NCBI GenBank assembly: GCA_023432075.1
Contig: JAEYVD010000794.1
Location: 1-45,998, forward strand
Direction of reading: 5' to 3'
DNA length: 45,998 nucleotides
Origin: Pseudomonadota bacterium
GTDB lineage: Bacteria > Pseudomonadota > Gammaproteobacteria > Burkholderiales > Burkholderiaceae_B
This document shows, one piece after another, positions 34,505-43,236 of this stretch; positions within the stretch are counted from its first letter, which is position 1, and each line of letters opens with the position of its first letter. Both the position numbers and the translations under genes were made by a program. The notes under the pieces are model-generated. The model ran no database searches, had not been told where the DNA came from, and saw only the letters and a list, made by a program, of their open reading frames with translations.

Positions 34505-35194
34505 ATGAAAGTTCTTGTAATCGAAGACGAGAAGAAGCTCGCCGAGTATCTGCGGCGCGCGCTGACCGAGCACAACTACATCGTCGATGTCGCGTCGGAT
34601 GGCGTATCGGGCCTGCATCTCGCCCGGGAAAGCCAGTATGACCTCGTCTTGCTCGACATCATGCTGCCCGGAATGGATGGCTTGGACGTCCTGAAGGCGC
34701 TTCGAAAGACTGACCGCGTTCCGGTGTTGATGCTGACTGCCCGCGACAAGCTCGAGGACCGCGTCCGCGGCCTGCACGAAGGCGCGGACGATTATCTTTC
34801 CAAGCCGTTCGCCCTGTCCGAACTGTTGGCGCGCGTCCTGGCGCTGGGCCGCCGTAGCGGCTTGCAGGCGGCCCAATCCGAGAACTCGAATCACCTTCGT
34901 GTGGCTGACCTGGAAATCGACCTGCTGCGCAGGCGTGCGAAACGCAACGGACAGCGGCTGGATCTGACCGCGAAGGAGTTCACGCTGCTGGCCCTGCTGA
35001 TGCGGCGCCAGGGACAGGTTCTGTCGCGGCTGGATCTGGCCGAGCAGGTATGGGATATGAACTTCAATAGCAACACCAATGTTGTTGAAGTGGCCGTTCG
35101 CCGGTTGCGGGGCAAGGTCGATGATCCGTTTGAGAACAAGCTGCTGCACACCGTAAGAGGCATGGGCTACGTCCTCGAGGACCGGGAAAGCTGA
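34505..35194 (+). CDS. OmpR-family response regulator, heavy-metal type
   Basis: The 229-residue protein has a receiver domain at about 1-115: acidic pair Glu8-Asp9, phospho-acceptor Asp51 in [17 protein letters not shown], and conserved Lys in [18 protein letters not shown] winged-helix DNA-binding domain near 128-225 contains [20 protein letters not shown] and [19 protein letters not shown]. This pattern matches the CzcR/CopR/CusR group. Phosphorylation by the partner kinase should switch its DNA binding. The palindromes at 25822 and 33914 are candidate targets. The stop overlaps the kinase start by one base (TGATG). Confidence 0.9.
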   Translation: MKVLVIEDEKKLAEYLRRALTEHNYIVDVASDGVSGLHLARESQYDLVLLDIMLPGMDGLDVLKALRKTDRVPVLMLTARDKLEDRVRGLHEGADDYLSKPFALSELLARVLALGRRSGLQAAQSENSNHLRVADLEIDLLRRRAKRNGQRLDLTAKEFTLLALLMRRQGQVLSRLDLAEQVWDMNFNSNTNVVEVAVRRLRGKVDDPFENKLLHTVRGMGYVLEDRES

Positions 35195-36552
35195 TGCCAG
35201 CCAATCATGCGGGGTCGATGCGGCGGTGGTTGTCGCAGCGGCTGGCAATCCAGACTTTCGCGGCGCTGAGTCTGGTGTGCGTTGCGGTGTACTACGCGAC
35301 CAATCTCAATCTGGCCCGGCGGCAGGAGGCATTGATTCATCAAAAGGTCGAAGTCGTACGTCATCTCGTCGAGGAAAATGGCGCGGATGGCGACTCGAAG
35401 AATCTGCGGCACAAGCTGCAAGACTTTTTCTTCGGACGGCCCGAGTTCACATTGGTGCTTGAAATCGACGGCGAGCGGGTTGTCTACGGCAATCCCATTG
35501 ACGACGACCCCGAGCGCGAACGCAGGTTGCTGTTTACCTTGCCGCATCCGGGCACGCCAGGCGATTCGCTCAATGCAGAGTTGATCCTGGACATCACGGA
35601 AGACCTCCGGCTGCGCCGCGGGCTGGCCTGGACCTTGTTCGCTTGCGCCGTTTTGGGCGCGATCGTCGTGGCAGGGACAGGCACCATAACCATACGTAGA
35701 GGACTCTCCCCGCTGAATCTCTTGGCGCAGCAAGCCGCTCAGCTGTCACCTGACCGCATTGGCGAGCGGCTGGACGAGCGTGGCCAGGCCGAAGAGATCC
35801 GGCCGTTGATTCGCCAATTCAACGCCGTGTTGCAGCGGCTTGAACGTGCCTACGTGCAGATGGAGGGCTTCAATGCCGACGTAGCCCATGAAATGCGCAC
35901 GCCGCTATCCAATCTGGTGGGAGAAACGGAGCTGGCGCTGCACACCCGTCCGGCCCGGGACGAGCTGCTGGACATCCTGGGGTCGAATCTCGAAGAACTT
36001 CAAAGGCTGTCCGGCATCGTCAAGGACATGCTATTTCTGTCGCAGGCCGACCGCGGCGCGCGGGTTAGAGGGGTCTGGGCGTCCAGCATCGCCGCGATCG
36101 TCCACGAAGTCAGCCAGTACCACGAAGCTGAAGCCCTTGACGCCAATGTCACCATTGCCATTGAAGGCGATGCGGCCGCGCAACTGGACAAGCCGCTTTT
36201 TCAGCGCGCCGTCTCCAACCTGCTTTCCAACGCAATCCGTTACGCCGATGCCAGCAGCGTCATCAGGGTCGCAATCACCCGCGCGGGCACGAACGAGCTG
36301 AAGGTTCTGGTAAGCAATGAAGGCGCCCCTATCTCCCCGGAGCATTTGCCGCGTCTGTTCTACCGCTTTTACCGAACGGATAGCTCCCGGGAGTTCGAAG
36401 CAAACCATCATGGACTGGGACTGGCAATCGTCGCCGCCATTGCCAGGATGCACGGCGGCAGCACGGTTGCAAGCTCGTCAGGCAGGAACACAACGATCGG
36501 CTTCTCAATGCAGGCGGTTCCATCACAATCGTCGGATGTGACCAGGCTTTGA
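35194..36552 (+). CDS. Heavy-metal-type sensor histidine kinase
   Basis: The 452-residue kinase has a membrane helix near 12-28, a periplasmic sensor of about 110 residues, a second helix near 143-163 and a HAMP region near 165-220. The H-box is FNADVAHEMRTPLSNLVGE with phospho-His232. The N-box reads FQRAVSNLLSNAIRYA, and the ATP-binding G-box is HHGLGLAIVAAIARMHGG. The order matches CzcS/CusS-type heavy-metal sensors. It overlaps the response-regulator gene by one base, so the two form a two-component pair. Metal specificity is not readable from the sensor, but adjacency to czcCBA suggests Zn, Co or Cd. Confidence 0.9.
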   Translation: MPANHAGSMRRWLSQRLAIQTFAALSLVCVAVYYATNLNLARRQEALIHQKVEVVRHLVEENGADGDSKNLRHKLQDFFFGRPEFTLVLEIDGERVVYGNPIDDDPERERRLLFTLPHPGTPGDSLNAELILDITEDLRLRRGLAWTLFACAVLGAIVVAGTGTITIRRGLSPLNLLAQQAAQLSPDRIGERLDERGQAEEIRPLIRQFNAVLQRLERAYVQMEGFNADVAHEMRTPLSNLVGETELALHTRPARDELLDILGSNLEELQRLSGIVKDMLFLSQADRGARVRGVWASSIAAIVHEVSQYHEAEALDANVTIAIEGDAAAQLDKPLFQRAVSNLLSNAIRYADASSVIRVAITRAGTNELKVLVSNEGAPISPEHLPRLFYRFYRTDSSREFEANHHGLGLAIVAAIARMHGGSTVASSSGRNTTIGFSMQAVPSQSSDVTRL

Positions 36553-36664
36553 TCGCTTCGGGGCATCGTGAGGCGCGACCTGGCCTAGGGGCGAGGGATA
36601 AAATCTCTTCCATCCCGAAGACGTCTAACTGCAGCGTTGGCCAGGTTCATTCAGGCAAGCTCAT

Positions 36665-37762
36665 ATGTCGATCCGCACCGCATCCCCTGCCCTGGCTGCC
36701 GCGCTCCTCTTCGGCGCCAGCACGCCGCTTGCAAAAGCGTTGGTCGAAGGCGTCCCGCCGCTGCTGCTGGCAGGACTGCTCTACCTCGGCAGCGGCCTGG
36801 GTCTCGGCATACTGTTGGCGCTGCGCCACGTCTTGCATGCCCGGACATCGACCGTTCCTTCCCCCTGGCGGATTCCTCGGGCTGATCTGCCGTGGTTGGC
36901 GGGTGCAATTGTCGCGGGCGGCGTTCTTGGCCCTGTCCTGCTGATGCTGGGGTTGACCCAGACCAGCGGCGCGTCGGCCTCCCTGTTGCTCAATGTCGAA
37001 GGCGTGCTTACCGCGGTCATCGCCTGGTGCTTCTTCAAGGAAAATGCCGACCGCCAGATCGTGATGGGCATGATTGCCATCGTTCTGGGCGGCGTCTTGC
37101 TGTCCTGGGAGCCCGGCGGCGCAACGCTGTCGACCGGCGCGCTGCTGATCGTGGGCGCCTGTCTGTGCTGGGCGGTGGACAACAACCTGACCCGGCGAGT
37201 CGCCTGCAATGACGCCATGCTGATTGCGGGCATCAAAGGCCTGGCAGCGGGCGCCGTCAGCACCACCCTGGCATTGCTCGGCGGCGCCGGGTTCCCGTCC
37301 GGCGCGATGGCGGGCGCCAGTCTTGCCGTGGGATTTTTCGGTTATGGATTGAGCCTCACGTTGTTCGTGGTGGCGCTCCGGACGCTGGGAACCGCCAGGA
37401 CCGGCGCGTACTTCTCCGTGGCGCCGCTTTTTGGGGTAGCGATTTCTTTTGTTCTGTGGCCAGAAAGCCCCGGTCTGCTCTTTTGGCCGGCCGCCGCCTT
37501 GATGGCGCTTGGCGTTTGGCTGCACGTGCGCGAACGGCATGCGCACGAGCACACCCACGAACCGCTTGAGCACAGCCACCGGCATGTGCACGACGATCAC
37601 CACCAGCACACGCACCCATTCGCCTGGGACGGCGTGGAACCTCACACCCATCCTCATCGTCACGAACCGTTGACGCACACCCATCCGCACTACCCGGATA
37701 TTCATCACAGACATCCTCACGGTCGCGCAAGCAAGAAAGGAAGTTCTCAGGACTCTCGCTAA
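36665..37762 (+). CDS. DMT/EamA-family permease with very His-rich C-terminal tail
   Basis: The 365-residue protein begins with an EamA domain (PALAAALLFGASTPLAKALV) and has about ten membrane segments in two EamA halves to about residue 285. The remaining 80 residues are soluble and contain about two dozen histidines in patterns such as HAHEHTHEPLEHSHRH and HHQHTHPF. Drug/metabolite transporters export small molecules, but a tail like this is typical of metal-handling proteins (ZIP, CDF, NiCoT). It may bind divalent metal and regulate transport or act as a buffer. It ends two bases before the ArsR operator and is read in the same direction as arsR, yet it has its own start. The substrate is unknown. 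Confidence 0.8.
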   Translation: MSIRTASPALAAALLFGASTPLAKALVEGVPPLLLAGLLYLGSGLGLGILLALRHVLHARTSTVPSPWRIPRADLPWLAGAIVAGGVLGPVLLMLGLTQTSGASASLLLNVEGVLTAVIAWCFFKENADRQIVMGMIAIVLGGVLLSWEPGGATLSTGALLIVGACLCWAVDNNLTRRVACNDAMLIAGIKGLAAGAVSTTLALLGGAGFPSGAMAGASLAVGFFGYGLSLTLFVVALRTLGTARTGAYFSVAPLFGVAISFVLWPESPGLLFWPAAALMALGVWLHVRERHAHEHTHEPLEHSHRHVHDDHHQHTHPFAWDGVEPHTHPHRHEPLTHTHPHYPDIHHRHPHGRASKKGSSQDSR

Positions 37763-37764
37763 TA

Positions 37765-37790
37765 GTTCAATAATCGTTGTATGATCGAAC
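37765..37790. promoter_or_regulatory. Imperfect palindrome, likely ArsR operator
   Basis: The 26-base element has arms GTTCAATAAT and GTTCGATCAT (8 of 10 symmetric) separated by six bases, and ends one base before the arsR ATG. This AT-rich, ATG-adjacent position is typical for autoregulating ArsR/SmtB repressors. It would control arsR-acr3-arsC. Confidence 0.65.
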
Positions 37791-37791
37791 A

Positions 37792-38118
37792 ATGAACGAA
37801 GAGCAAGCCATCTCCGCGCTAGGCGCCCTCGCCCATCCTCAACGGCTGCGGACCTTCCGCGCACTGGTCGTGGCGGGGCCGCCAGGACTGATGCCCAGTG
37901 TCCTCGCAGACCAACTAGGCGTTGCGCGCAATACCCTGTCCTTTCACCTGAAAGAACTGTCCACGTCGGGCCTGGTCACCGTCGAGCAACAGGGGCGCAA
38001 CCTGATCTACCGAGCCGACTTCTCGAAGATGAGCGGATTGCTCGGTTATCTGACTGAGCACTGCTGCGCAGGCACGGCCTGCGAACCTTCCCTGCGTGCG
38101 GCTTGCACGACCTGCTGA
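37792..38118 (+). CDS. arsR: ArsR-family arsenic-responsive repressor
   Basis: The 108-residue protein has the winged-helix fold of ArsR/SmtB repressors: LGALAHPQRLRTFRALVVAG at the start, recognition helix VARNTLSFHLKELSTSGLV, then the wing VEQQGRNLIYRAD. The classical ELCVCDL arsenite site in the DNA-binding helix is absent. Instead the C-terminus holds Cys91, Cys92, Cys97, Cys105 and Cys108 (EHCCAGTAC). This resembles the Acidithiobacillus-type ArsR, which senses As(III) with C-terminal cysteines. The ATG at 37792 lies just after the operator. The protein should release DNA when As(III) or Sb(III) binds and so induce acr3 and arsC. Confidence 0.9.
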   Translation: MNEEQAISALGALAHPQRLRTFRALVVAGPPGLMPSVLADQLGVARNTLSFHLKELSTSGLVTVEQQGRNLIYRADFSKMSGLLGYLTEHCCAGTACEPSLRAACTTC

Positions 38119-38138
38119 TCAAACCCGGAGTAAACCCG

Positions 38139-39218
38139 ATGTCGTCCACCACACAGGCCGCGCCCGTTCAGCGCCCGCGGCCCGGGATGAATGTTTTCGA
38201 GCGCTATCTCACCCTATGGGTGTTCCTCTGCATCGTGCTCGGCGTGACGCTTGGCCAACTGATGCCCGCGTTGTTCCAGACGATTGGCCGACTTGAAGTC
38301 GCTCAGGTCAACTTGCCGGTCGGGATTCTGATCTGGGTAATGATCATTCCCATGCTGCTCAAGGTGGACTTCGGTGCGCTCGGTCAGGTCAAGCAGCACT
38401 GGCGCGGCATTGGCGTGACGCTGTTCATCAACTGGGCCGTCAAGCCGTTTTCGATGGCCTTTCTGGGCTGGCTGTTCATCCGCCAGATTTTTTCGGCCTG
38501 GTTACCCGCCGACCAGCTGGATAGCTACATTGCCGGCTTGATCCTGCTGGCGGCGGCGCCATGCACTGCCATGGTGTTCGTCTGGAGCCGCCTGACCGGA
38601 GGCGATCCGGTGTTCACGTTGTCCCAGGTCGCATTGAACGACACCATCATGGTGTTTGCCTTCGCGCCCATGGTGGGCTTGCTGCTCGGGCTGTCGGCCA
38701 TCACCGTGCCGTGGGACACGCTGCTGGTGTCCGTCGGGCTGTACATCGTGATTCCGGTGGTGCTTGCCCAGCTCTGGCGCCGCGCCCTGCTTCGCCGCGG
38801 TCAGGCGGTGTTCGATACCGCGCTGGCGCGCATCGGGCCGTTTTCGATGGCCGCGCTGCTGCTGACGCTGGTCCTGCTTTTCGCCTTTCAGGGCGAGGCC
38901 ATCATTCGCCAACCCTTGGTCATTGCGATGCTGGCCGTGCCGATTCTCATCCAGGTGTTCTTCAATGCGGGCTTGGCGTACTGGCTAAACCGCCGCGCGG
39001 GAGAAAAGCACAGCATTGCCTGCCCTTCCGCACTGATCGGCGCATCCAACTTCTTCGAACTCGCGGTGGCCGCCGCGATCAGCCTGTTCGGGTTTCACTC
39101 TGGCGCGGCATTGGCGACGGTGGTCGGCGTACTTATTGAAGTGCCCGTGATGTTGCTTGTCGTGCGGATCGTCAATCAGAGCAAGGCCTGGTACGACGCC
39201 GGCGCCATCCGAAGCTAA
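38139..39218 (+). CDS. acr3: ACR3-family arsenite efflux permease
   Basis: The 359-residue protein has about ten membrane helices and the ACR3 signature APCTAMVFVWSRLTGGDP, which includes the conserved functional cysteine. Further family segments are GVTLFINWAVKPFSMAFLGW and PLVIAMLAVPILIQVFFN. It exports arsenite, driven by the membrane potential or proton gradient. The ATG at 38139 follows CCGGAG; the longer frame from 38103 overlaps arsR and is not favoured. It lies 20 bases after arsR and 47 bases before arsC, giving an arsR-acr3-arsC operon. Confidence 0.93.
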   Translation: MSSTTQAAPVQRPRPGMNVFERYLTLWVFLCIVLGVTLGQLMPALFQTIGRLEVAQVNLPVGILIWVMIIPMLLKVDFGALGQVKQHWRGIGVTLFINWAVKPFSMAFLGWLFIRQIFSAWLPADQLDSYIAGLILLAAAPCTAMVFVWSRLTGGDPVFTLSQVALNDTIMVFAFAPMVGLLLGLSAITVPWDTLLVSVGLYIVIPVVLAQLWRRALLRRGQAVFDTALARIGPFSMAALLLTLVLLFAFQGEAIIRQPLVIAMLAVPILIQVFFNAGLAYWLNRRAGEKHSIACPSALIGASNFFELAVAAAISLFGFHSGAALATVVGVLIEVPVMLLVVRIVNQSKAWYDAGAIRS

Positions 39219-39265
39219 GTGGGGACCGGGCGGACCGCCCGGCATTCCTTTTGATAGAGGCTTTC

Positions 39266-39688
39266 ATGAGTTCCATCACGATTTATCACAACCCGGCCTG
39301 CGCCACGTCTCGCAATGTCCTGGGGTTGATTCGAAATAGCGGCGAAACGCCCACGATCATTGAATACCTGAAGACCCCGCCGGACGCCGGCGCGCTGCGG
39401 TCATTGATTTCCGATATGGGCATCCCGGCACGCGAACTGCTGCGCCAGAAAGGCACGCCCTACGATGAATTGGGGCTGTCGGATCCGAAGTGGACAGACG
39501 ACCAACTGATCGGCTTCATGCTTGAGCACCCCATCTTGATCAACCGTCAAATTGTGGTGACCCCGCTGGGCACGCGGCTGTGCCGGCCATCGGAGGCCGT
39601 GTTGGACATCCTGCCGCAAGCTCAACGCGGCGCCTTCAACAAAGAGGATGGAGAGCCAGTGATCGATGCGCAGGGGAACCGTGTCTGA
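39266..39688 (+). CDS. arsC: Arsenate reductase, glutaredoxin-dependent ArsC
   Basis: The 140-residue enzyme starts MSSITIYHNPACATSRNVLG with catalytic Cys12 in the HNPxCxTSRN motif. It retains the arginine-bearing segment ILINRQIVVTPLGTRLCRP that binds oxyanion. It reduces As(V) to As(III) with glutathione and glutaredoxin in the cytoplasm; the ACR3 pump then exports As(III). The ATG at 39266 gives the normal family length, so the upstream five codons are not used. It is the last gene of the operon; a short hairpin lies 36 bases downstream. Confidence 0.93.
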   Translation: MSSITIYHNPACATSRNVLGLIRNSGETPTIIEYLKTPPDAGALRSLISDMGIPARELLRQKGTPYDELGLSDPKWTDDQLIGFMLEHPILINRQIVVTPLGTRLCRPSEAVLDILPQAQRGAFNKEDGEPVIDAQGNRV

Positions 39689-39724
39689 CCCCTACCTGGT
39701 GGATCGCTACAGCGAACGCAAGGA

Positions 39725-39745
39725 AGCCGGCTTGATGAGCCGGCT
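39725..39745. terminator. Short hairpin after arsC, between convergent units
   Basis: AGCCGGC (39725-39731) and GCCGGCT (39739-39745) form a 7-base GC-rich stem with a 7-base loop. The only T-run (TTTTT) comes about 20 bases later, so the terminator is not ideal. Its place between convergent units (arsC and the RraA-like gene) supports a termination role in one or both directions. Confidence 0.5.
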
Positions 39746-39777
39746 CCCCTCCGAGGCTTAGACACACTTTTTAAGCG

Positions 39778-40482
39778 TCAGCCCTTCTTCGACGCGGCGT
39801 ACTTCGCCTTGTTGGCTTCGTTCGGGGGATACAGGCCCGGCAGCACGGCGCCGTTGTTGACCTCGTCCATGATCCAGCCTTCAAAGCGTTCCTGCTCAAC
39901 CGCTGCATCGACCACGTCGGCCAGCAGCGCGGCCGGAATGACGACGGCGCCATCCTGGTCTGCAACGATCACGTCATCGGGGAAGACGGCCACGCCGCCG
40001 CAGGCGACGGGTTGCTGCCAGTCCACGAAGGTCAGGCCGGCCACCGAAGGCGGCGCCGCCGCCCCGCTCGCCCAGACGGGCAGCTTGGTTCCCAGTACGC
40101 CAGCCAGGTCGCGCACGACCCCGTCGGTCACCAGGCCTGCAACGCCGCGCTTTGCCATGCGGGCGCACAGGATGTCGCCCCAGATGCCGGCATCTTTCAC
40201 GCCCATGGCGTCGACGACCGCGATGCAGCCCGAGGGCATCTGCTCGATGGCGCCGCGGCTGGACTTGGGCGAGGACCAGGACTCCGGCGTGGCCAGGTCT
40301 TCGCGGGCAGGCACGAAGCGCACCGTGAACGCGCGGCCGACGATGCGCTCCAGGCCTTGGGCCAGCGGGAACGCGCCGCGAATCCAGACGTTGCGTAGCC
40401 CCTTCTTCAACAGGATCGTAGTCAGCGTGGCCGTCGTGACGCCGGAAAGCGCCTTGAAATAAACCTCATCGGAAACCGTCAT
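39778..40482 (-). CDS. RraA-like protein (HMG/CHA aldolase-type fold)
   Basis: The 234-residue protein belongs to the RraA/HMG-aldolase family. It has GIWGDILCARMAKRGVAGLV followed by TDGVVRDLAG, containing the metal/substrate Arg-Asp pair near residues 124-125. It also has the closing segment VACGGVAVFPDDVIVADQDG. Members either bind RNase E (RraA proper) or act as aldolases/decarboxylases on oxo-acids. The extra N-terminal part and the metabolic neighbours favour an enzyme over an RNase regulator. It is the last gene of a minus-strand unit, 31 bases after the SDR gene. The true substrate is unknown. Confidence 0.82.
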   Translation of the reverse strand: MTVSDEVYFKALSGVTTATLTTILLKKGLRNVWIRGAFPLAQGLERIVGRAFTVRFVPAREDLATPESWSSPKSSRGAIEQMPSGCIAVVDAMGVKDAGIWGDILCARMAKRGVAGLVTDGVVRDLAGVLGTKLPVWASGAAAPPSVAGLTFVDWQQPVACGGVAVFPDDVIVADQDGAVVIPAALLADVVDAAVEQERFEGWIMDEVNNGAVLPGLYPPNEANKAKYAASKKG

Positions 40483-40513
40483 GTGTCTCTCCAGGTGAAA
40501 TCGAAACTGGCGC

Positions 40514-41299
40514 TCAAAGCGCCGGGATCAGGCCGCCGTCCACGCGGAGCGTCGTACCCGTAATGTAGGCTGCACGCTCGCTGGCCAGAAAGGCGACGGC
40601 GTCGGCGTATTCCTCTGGCCGTCCATAGCGGCCTAGCGGGATGCTGGCGGCGCTTTCGGCTTCGACGGACGCTGCCTCGCGCCCCTCCCGCTTGGCCTTG
40701 GCGGCATCCAGAAACGCCGTGCGTGCGGTGGCGATGCGGCCCGGCACCACCACATTTGCGGTCACGCCATCGGCTGCCACGTCGCGGGCCAAGCTCTTGG
40801 ACCAGCCCACCAGCGCCACGCGCAAGGCGTTGGACAGGGCTAGGTTAGGAATCGGGGCGATGACCCCAGACGAGGTGCTGGTGACGATGCGGCCCCAGCC
40901 GCGCTCGCGCATGCCCGGCAGCAGGATGTCCGTAATGCCGACGACGGCCAGGACCATTGCGTTGAAGCCGTCCTGCCACGTCTTGGTGGGATGGCCGAAG
41001 GCCGGACCGGATTGCGGGCCGCCGGTGTTGTTGATCAGGATGTCGATGCCGCCTGTCTTTTCCAGCACCGCGTTGGCCCCGGCCGTCCACGCTTCCTGCG
41101 AGCCAAGATCCCACACGAAGCTTTGTGAAGGCGCGCCTATCGCCGCAATCCTGTCGGCGGTCGCTTTCAACGCGGACGCGTCGCGGTCGGCGATGCAGAG
41201 TTCAGCGCCTTCCCTGGCCAACGCCACCGCAATGGCGCTTCCCAAGCCGCCACCGGCGCTCAGCACGAGTGCGCGCTTTCCCTTGATGCCCAAATCCAT
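40514..41299 (-). CDS. Short-chain dehydrogenase/reductase-like protein with altered active site
   Basis: The 261-residue protein has the SDR Rossmann motif as [20 protein letters not shown] near residues 14-33, then the INNTGGP segment in place of NNAG and a typical C-terminal [13 protein letters not shown]. The catalytic YxxxK is not present. By alignment to FabG-type enzymes it falls on SNALR (in [19 protein letters not shown]), replacing Tyr by Ser and Lys by Arg, while the Ser-rich TSTSSG segment remains. It may use another mechanism or be a non-classical or binding protein. The ATG at 41299 was chosen over the longer frame that overlaps the aminotransferase gene; it lies 13 bases after that gene's stop. 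Confidence 0.85.
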   Translation of the reverse strand: MDLGIKGKRALVLSAGGGLGSAIAVALAREGAELCIADRDASALKATADRIAAIGAPSQSFVWDLGSQEAWTAGANAVLEKTGGIDILINNTGGPQSGPAFGHPTKTWQDGFNAMVLAVVGITDILLPGMRERGWGRIVTSTSSGVIAPIPNLALSNALRVALVGWSKSLARDVAADGVTANVVVPGRIATARTAFLDAAKAKREGREAASVEAESAASIPLGRYGRPEEYADAVAFLASERAAYITGTTLRVDGGLIPAL

Positions 41300-41312
41300 T
41301 GTTCCTGCCTCC

Positions 41313-42509
41313 TTAGTTAAGGGTGTCGCAAGCGTCGCGCAGACGTTTGCACGCCTGCGCCAGCCGCTCATCGGACGTCGCAAATGAAATACGGAAGTAG
41401 CCTTCAGCGCCAAATGCGCTGCCTGGCACGACGGCGACATGCGCGTCTTCCAGGAAGAACTGGCTGACATCCACGTCGCTTTTGAGCTCCCTGCCCTGCG
41501 GCGTCGTACGGCCGATCAGCCCTTCGCACGACGGAAACAGATAAAACGCGCCTTCGGGCGTGCGGCAGTGAATGCCCTCGATCGCATTGAGCGCATCCAG
41601 GCAGTCGTCGCGCCGGCGCTTGAACGCCTGATTGCGCGGTATCAGGAATTCCATCGGGCCATCCAGCGCCGCGGTCGCAGCCGCTTGAGCGACCGAGCAT
41701 GGGTTGCTTGTGCTTTGCGATTGAATCGTGGCCATGGCCTGGATGAGTGGCTTCGGTCCCGCGGCATAACCGATGCGCCAGCCCGTCATCGCATAGGCCT
41801 TGGAGACCCCATTGACGGTTAGCGTACGGGCGTGGAGTTCGGGGTCGACGGACGCAATGGTCGAGAACTGCCAGCCGTCATAGCGGATGTGCTCGTACAT
41901 GTCATCAGTCATGATCCACACATGCGGATGACGCGCCAGTTCAATGGCAAGCGCCGCGAGATCGGCGCGCGAGTAGCCGGCGCCCGTGGGATTGCTGGGC
42001 GAATTGAGAATGATCCATTTGGTCTTGGCGGTGATCGCGTGGCGCAGCTGTTCCGGCTTGATCTTGAAGTCCTGCGAGGCCGGGCAAGCGACCTCGACGG
42101 GCACGCCGCCCGCAAGCCGCACCATGTCCGGGTAGGACACCCAATAGGGAGCCGGGATGATGACCTCGTCTCCCGGATTGATGGTGGCCAGGAGCGCATT
42201 GAAGATGACCTGCTTTCCGCCCGTGCCTACGCTGATTTCCGCGGGATCGTAGGAAATGCTGTTGTCGCGCCAGAACTTGCGCGCGATCGCATCCTTGATC
42301 TCGCGCGTTCCATCGACGTCCGTGTAGCGCGTAGCGCCGGCGTCGATGGCCTCTTTCGCGGCGACGCAGATGTGCTCGGGCGTCGGGAAATCAGGTTCGC
42401 CTTGCGAGAGGCCGATGACGTCGATGTCGCGCCGCCGCATGTCCCCCGCTATCTTGGTGATGACCAGTGTGGGGGAAGGCTTTACTGCGCCAAGGAGGTT
42501 GGAAAGCAT
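41313..42509 (-). CDS. Class I/II aminotransferase (aspartate aminotransferase-like)
   Basis: The 398-residue PLP enzyme shows the fold type I pattern: [20 protein letters not shown] at the substrate-arm end, [25 protein letters not shown] with the ring-binding Asn173, [12 protein letters not shown] with Asp203, and [16 protein letters not shown] with the PLP Lys237. The C-terminal [11 protein letters not shown] carries the carboxylate-binding Arg. It resembles the I-gamma aspartate/prephenate aminotransferases. The substrate cannot be fixed. It is the first gene of a minus-strand operon with the SDR and RraA-like genes, so the three may degrade or modify one amino-acid-derived compound. Confidence 0.9.
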   Translation of the reverse strand: MLSNLLGAVKPSPTLVITKIAGDMRRRDIDVIGLSQGEPDFPTPEHICVAAKEAIDAGATRYTDVDGTREIKDAIARKFWRDNSISYDPAEISVGTGGKQVIFNALLATINPGDEVIIPAPYWVSYPDMVRLAGGVPVEVACPASQDFKIKPEQLRHAITAKTKWIILNSPSNPTGAGYSRADLAALAIELARHPHVWIMTDDMYEHIRYDGWQFSTIASVDPELHARTLTVNGVSKAYAMTGWRIGYAAGPKPLIQAMATIQSQSTSNPCSVAQAAATAALDGPMEFLIPRNQAFKRRRDDCLDALNAIEGIHCRTPEGAFYLFPSCEGLIGRTTPQGRELKSDVDVSQFFLEDAHVAVVPGSAFGAEGYFRISFATSDERLAQACKRLRDACDTLN

Positions 42510-42567
42510 CGTCGTCTCGCGGGTTTGGATCGATCAATGCAGGTAGTCTAGGGCTGCGGTTAGTCCA

Positions 42568-42586
42568 TGAAAAGCGATATATTTCA
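42568..42586. promoter_or_regulatory. Small palindrome upstream of the aminotransferase operon
   Basis: TGAAAAGCGATATATTTCA has TGAAA/TTTCA ends around an AT-rich core, about 60 bases before the aminotransferase start. It could be an operator for the minus-strand operon. Evidence is limited to position and partial symmetry. Confidence 0.3.
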
Positions 42587-42623
42587 CAGCTGAGCATCAA
42601 TTATTTCGATCAATTCCGCGCGC

Positions 42624-43112
42624 TTACCCGCGATCCGCGCCCTCCCAGGCTTTCATGCGAAGCCGGCAATGCCGCAGCGCGCGCACGAGATGCTTGGCGA
42701 CCATATCGCGCGAGATTCCCAGGCGCGCCGCGATTTCATCGTGCGTCAGCCCTTCCACCTGCCGCATGACGAACGCCTTGCGGCAATTCTCGGGCAGCTC
42801 GTTCAAGGCCCGGTCGATGCGGGACAGTTGCTGCTTCCGGTAGGTGCGGTCTTCCTGCCCCGCGGCGGGGCATGGTTGGGATTCGGCCTGCGCGTCCAGG
42901 GGCAGGGTCGCCTGAGCGCGTTGCTGCCGGTGCAAGTCCAGCGACAGATTGATGGCGGCGCGGAAGAGGAACGCGCGCGGCTGTTCGATGACGGCGCCGC
43001 CGCTGCGGTCCAGGATGCGGGCATAGGTTTCCTGCGCCACATCGGCGGCATCGTGCGAATTGCCCAACCGGCGTGCCAGAAAGCGCAGCAATTCCTTGTA
43101 GTACTGCTCCAT
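42624..43112 (-). CDS. FecI-type ECF sigma factor
   Basis: The 162-residue protein starts MEQYYKELLRFLARRLGNSH with sigma region 2 (AADVAQETYARILDRSGG, FLFRAAINLSLDLHRQ) and ends with region 4 (LPENCRKAFVMRQVEGLTHD, EIAARLGISRDMVAKHLVRA). This is the FecI group of iron-starvation sigma factors. It directs RNA polymerase to the TonB-receptor gene when the outer-membrane receptor binds its siderophore. I chose the ATG at 43112 because it opens the family N-terminus; the longer frame to 43247 adds 45 unrelated residues. It is divergent from fecR, not in the usual tandem order. Confidence 0.9.
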   Translation of the reverse strand: MEQYYKELLRFLARRLGNSHDAADVAQETYARILDRSGGAVIEQPRAFLFRAAINLSLDLHRQQRAQATLPLDAQAESQPCPAAGQEDRTYRKQQLSRIDRALNELPENCRKAFVMRQVEGLTHDEIAARLGISRDMVAKHLVRALRHCRLRMKAWEGADRG

Positions 43113-43133
43113 CGACCTTTTCCCCCTCGCGCC

Positions 43134-43183
43134 GCCATGCCGTGATGCCATGCCGTGGAATCTTGCATAATGCGGCCATGCCG
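43134..43183. repeat. Three GCCATGCCG repeats upstream of the FecI-type gene
   Basis: GCCATGCCGTG occurs at 43134-43144 and 43147-43157, and GCCATGCCG again at 43175-43183, on the plus strand between the divergent fecI- and fecR-type starts. The spacing (13 and 28 bases) is irregular. It may be a regulator site or only simple-sequence duplication. Confidence 0.4.
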
Positions 43184-43217
43184 CCAGGTATGGTTCTGGC
43201 GATCCCCACGTCGCCAG

Positions 43218-43236
43218 TGTAACAAAACTCATTCTC
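43218..43236 (-). promoter_or_regulatory. Weak Fur-box candidate before the FecI-type gene
   Basis: On the minus strand the 19 bases read GAGAATGAGTTTTGTTACA. The first half fits the Fur pattern GATAATGAT well; the second half fits poorly (about 11 of 19 overall). FecI-type genes are normally repressed by Fur, which makes the position sensible. Confidence 0.3.
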
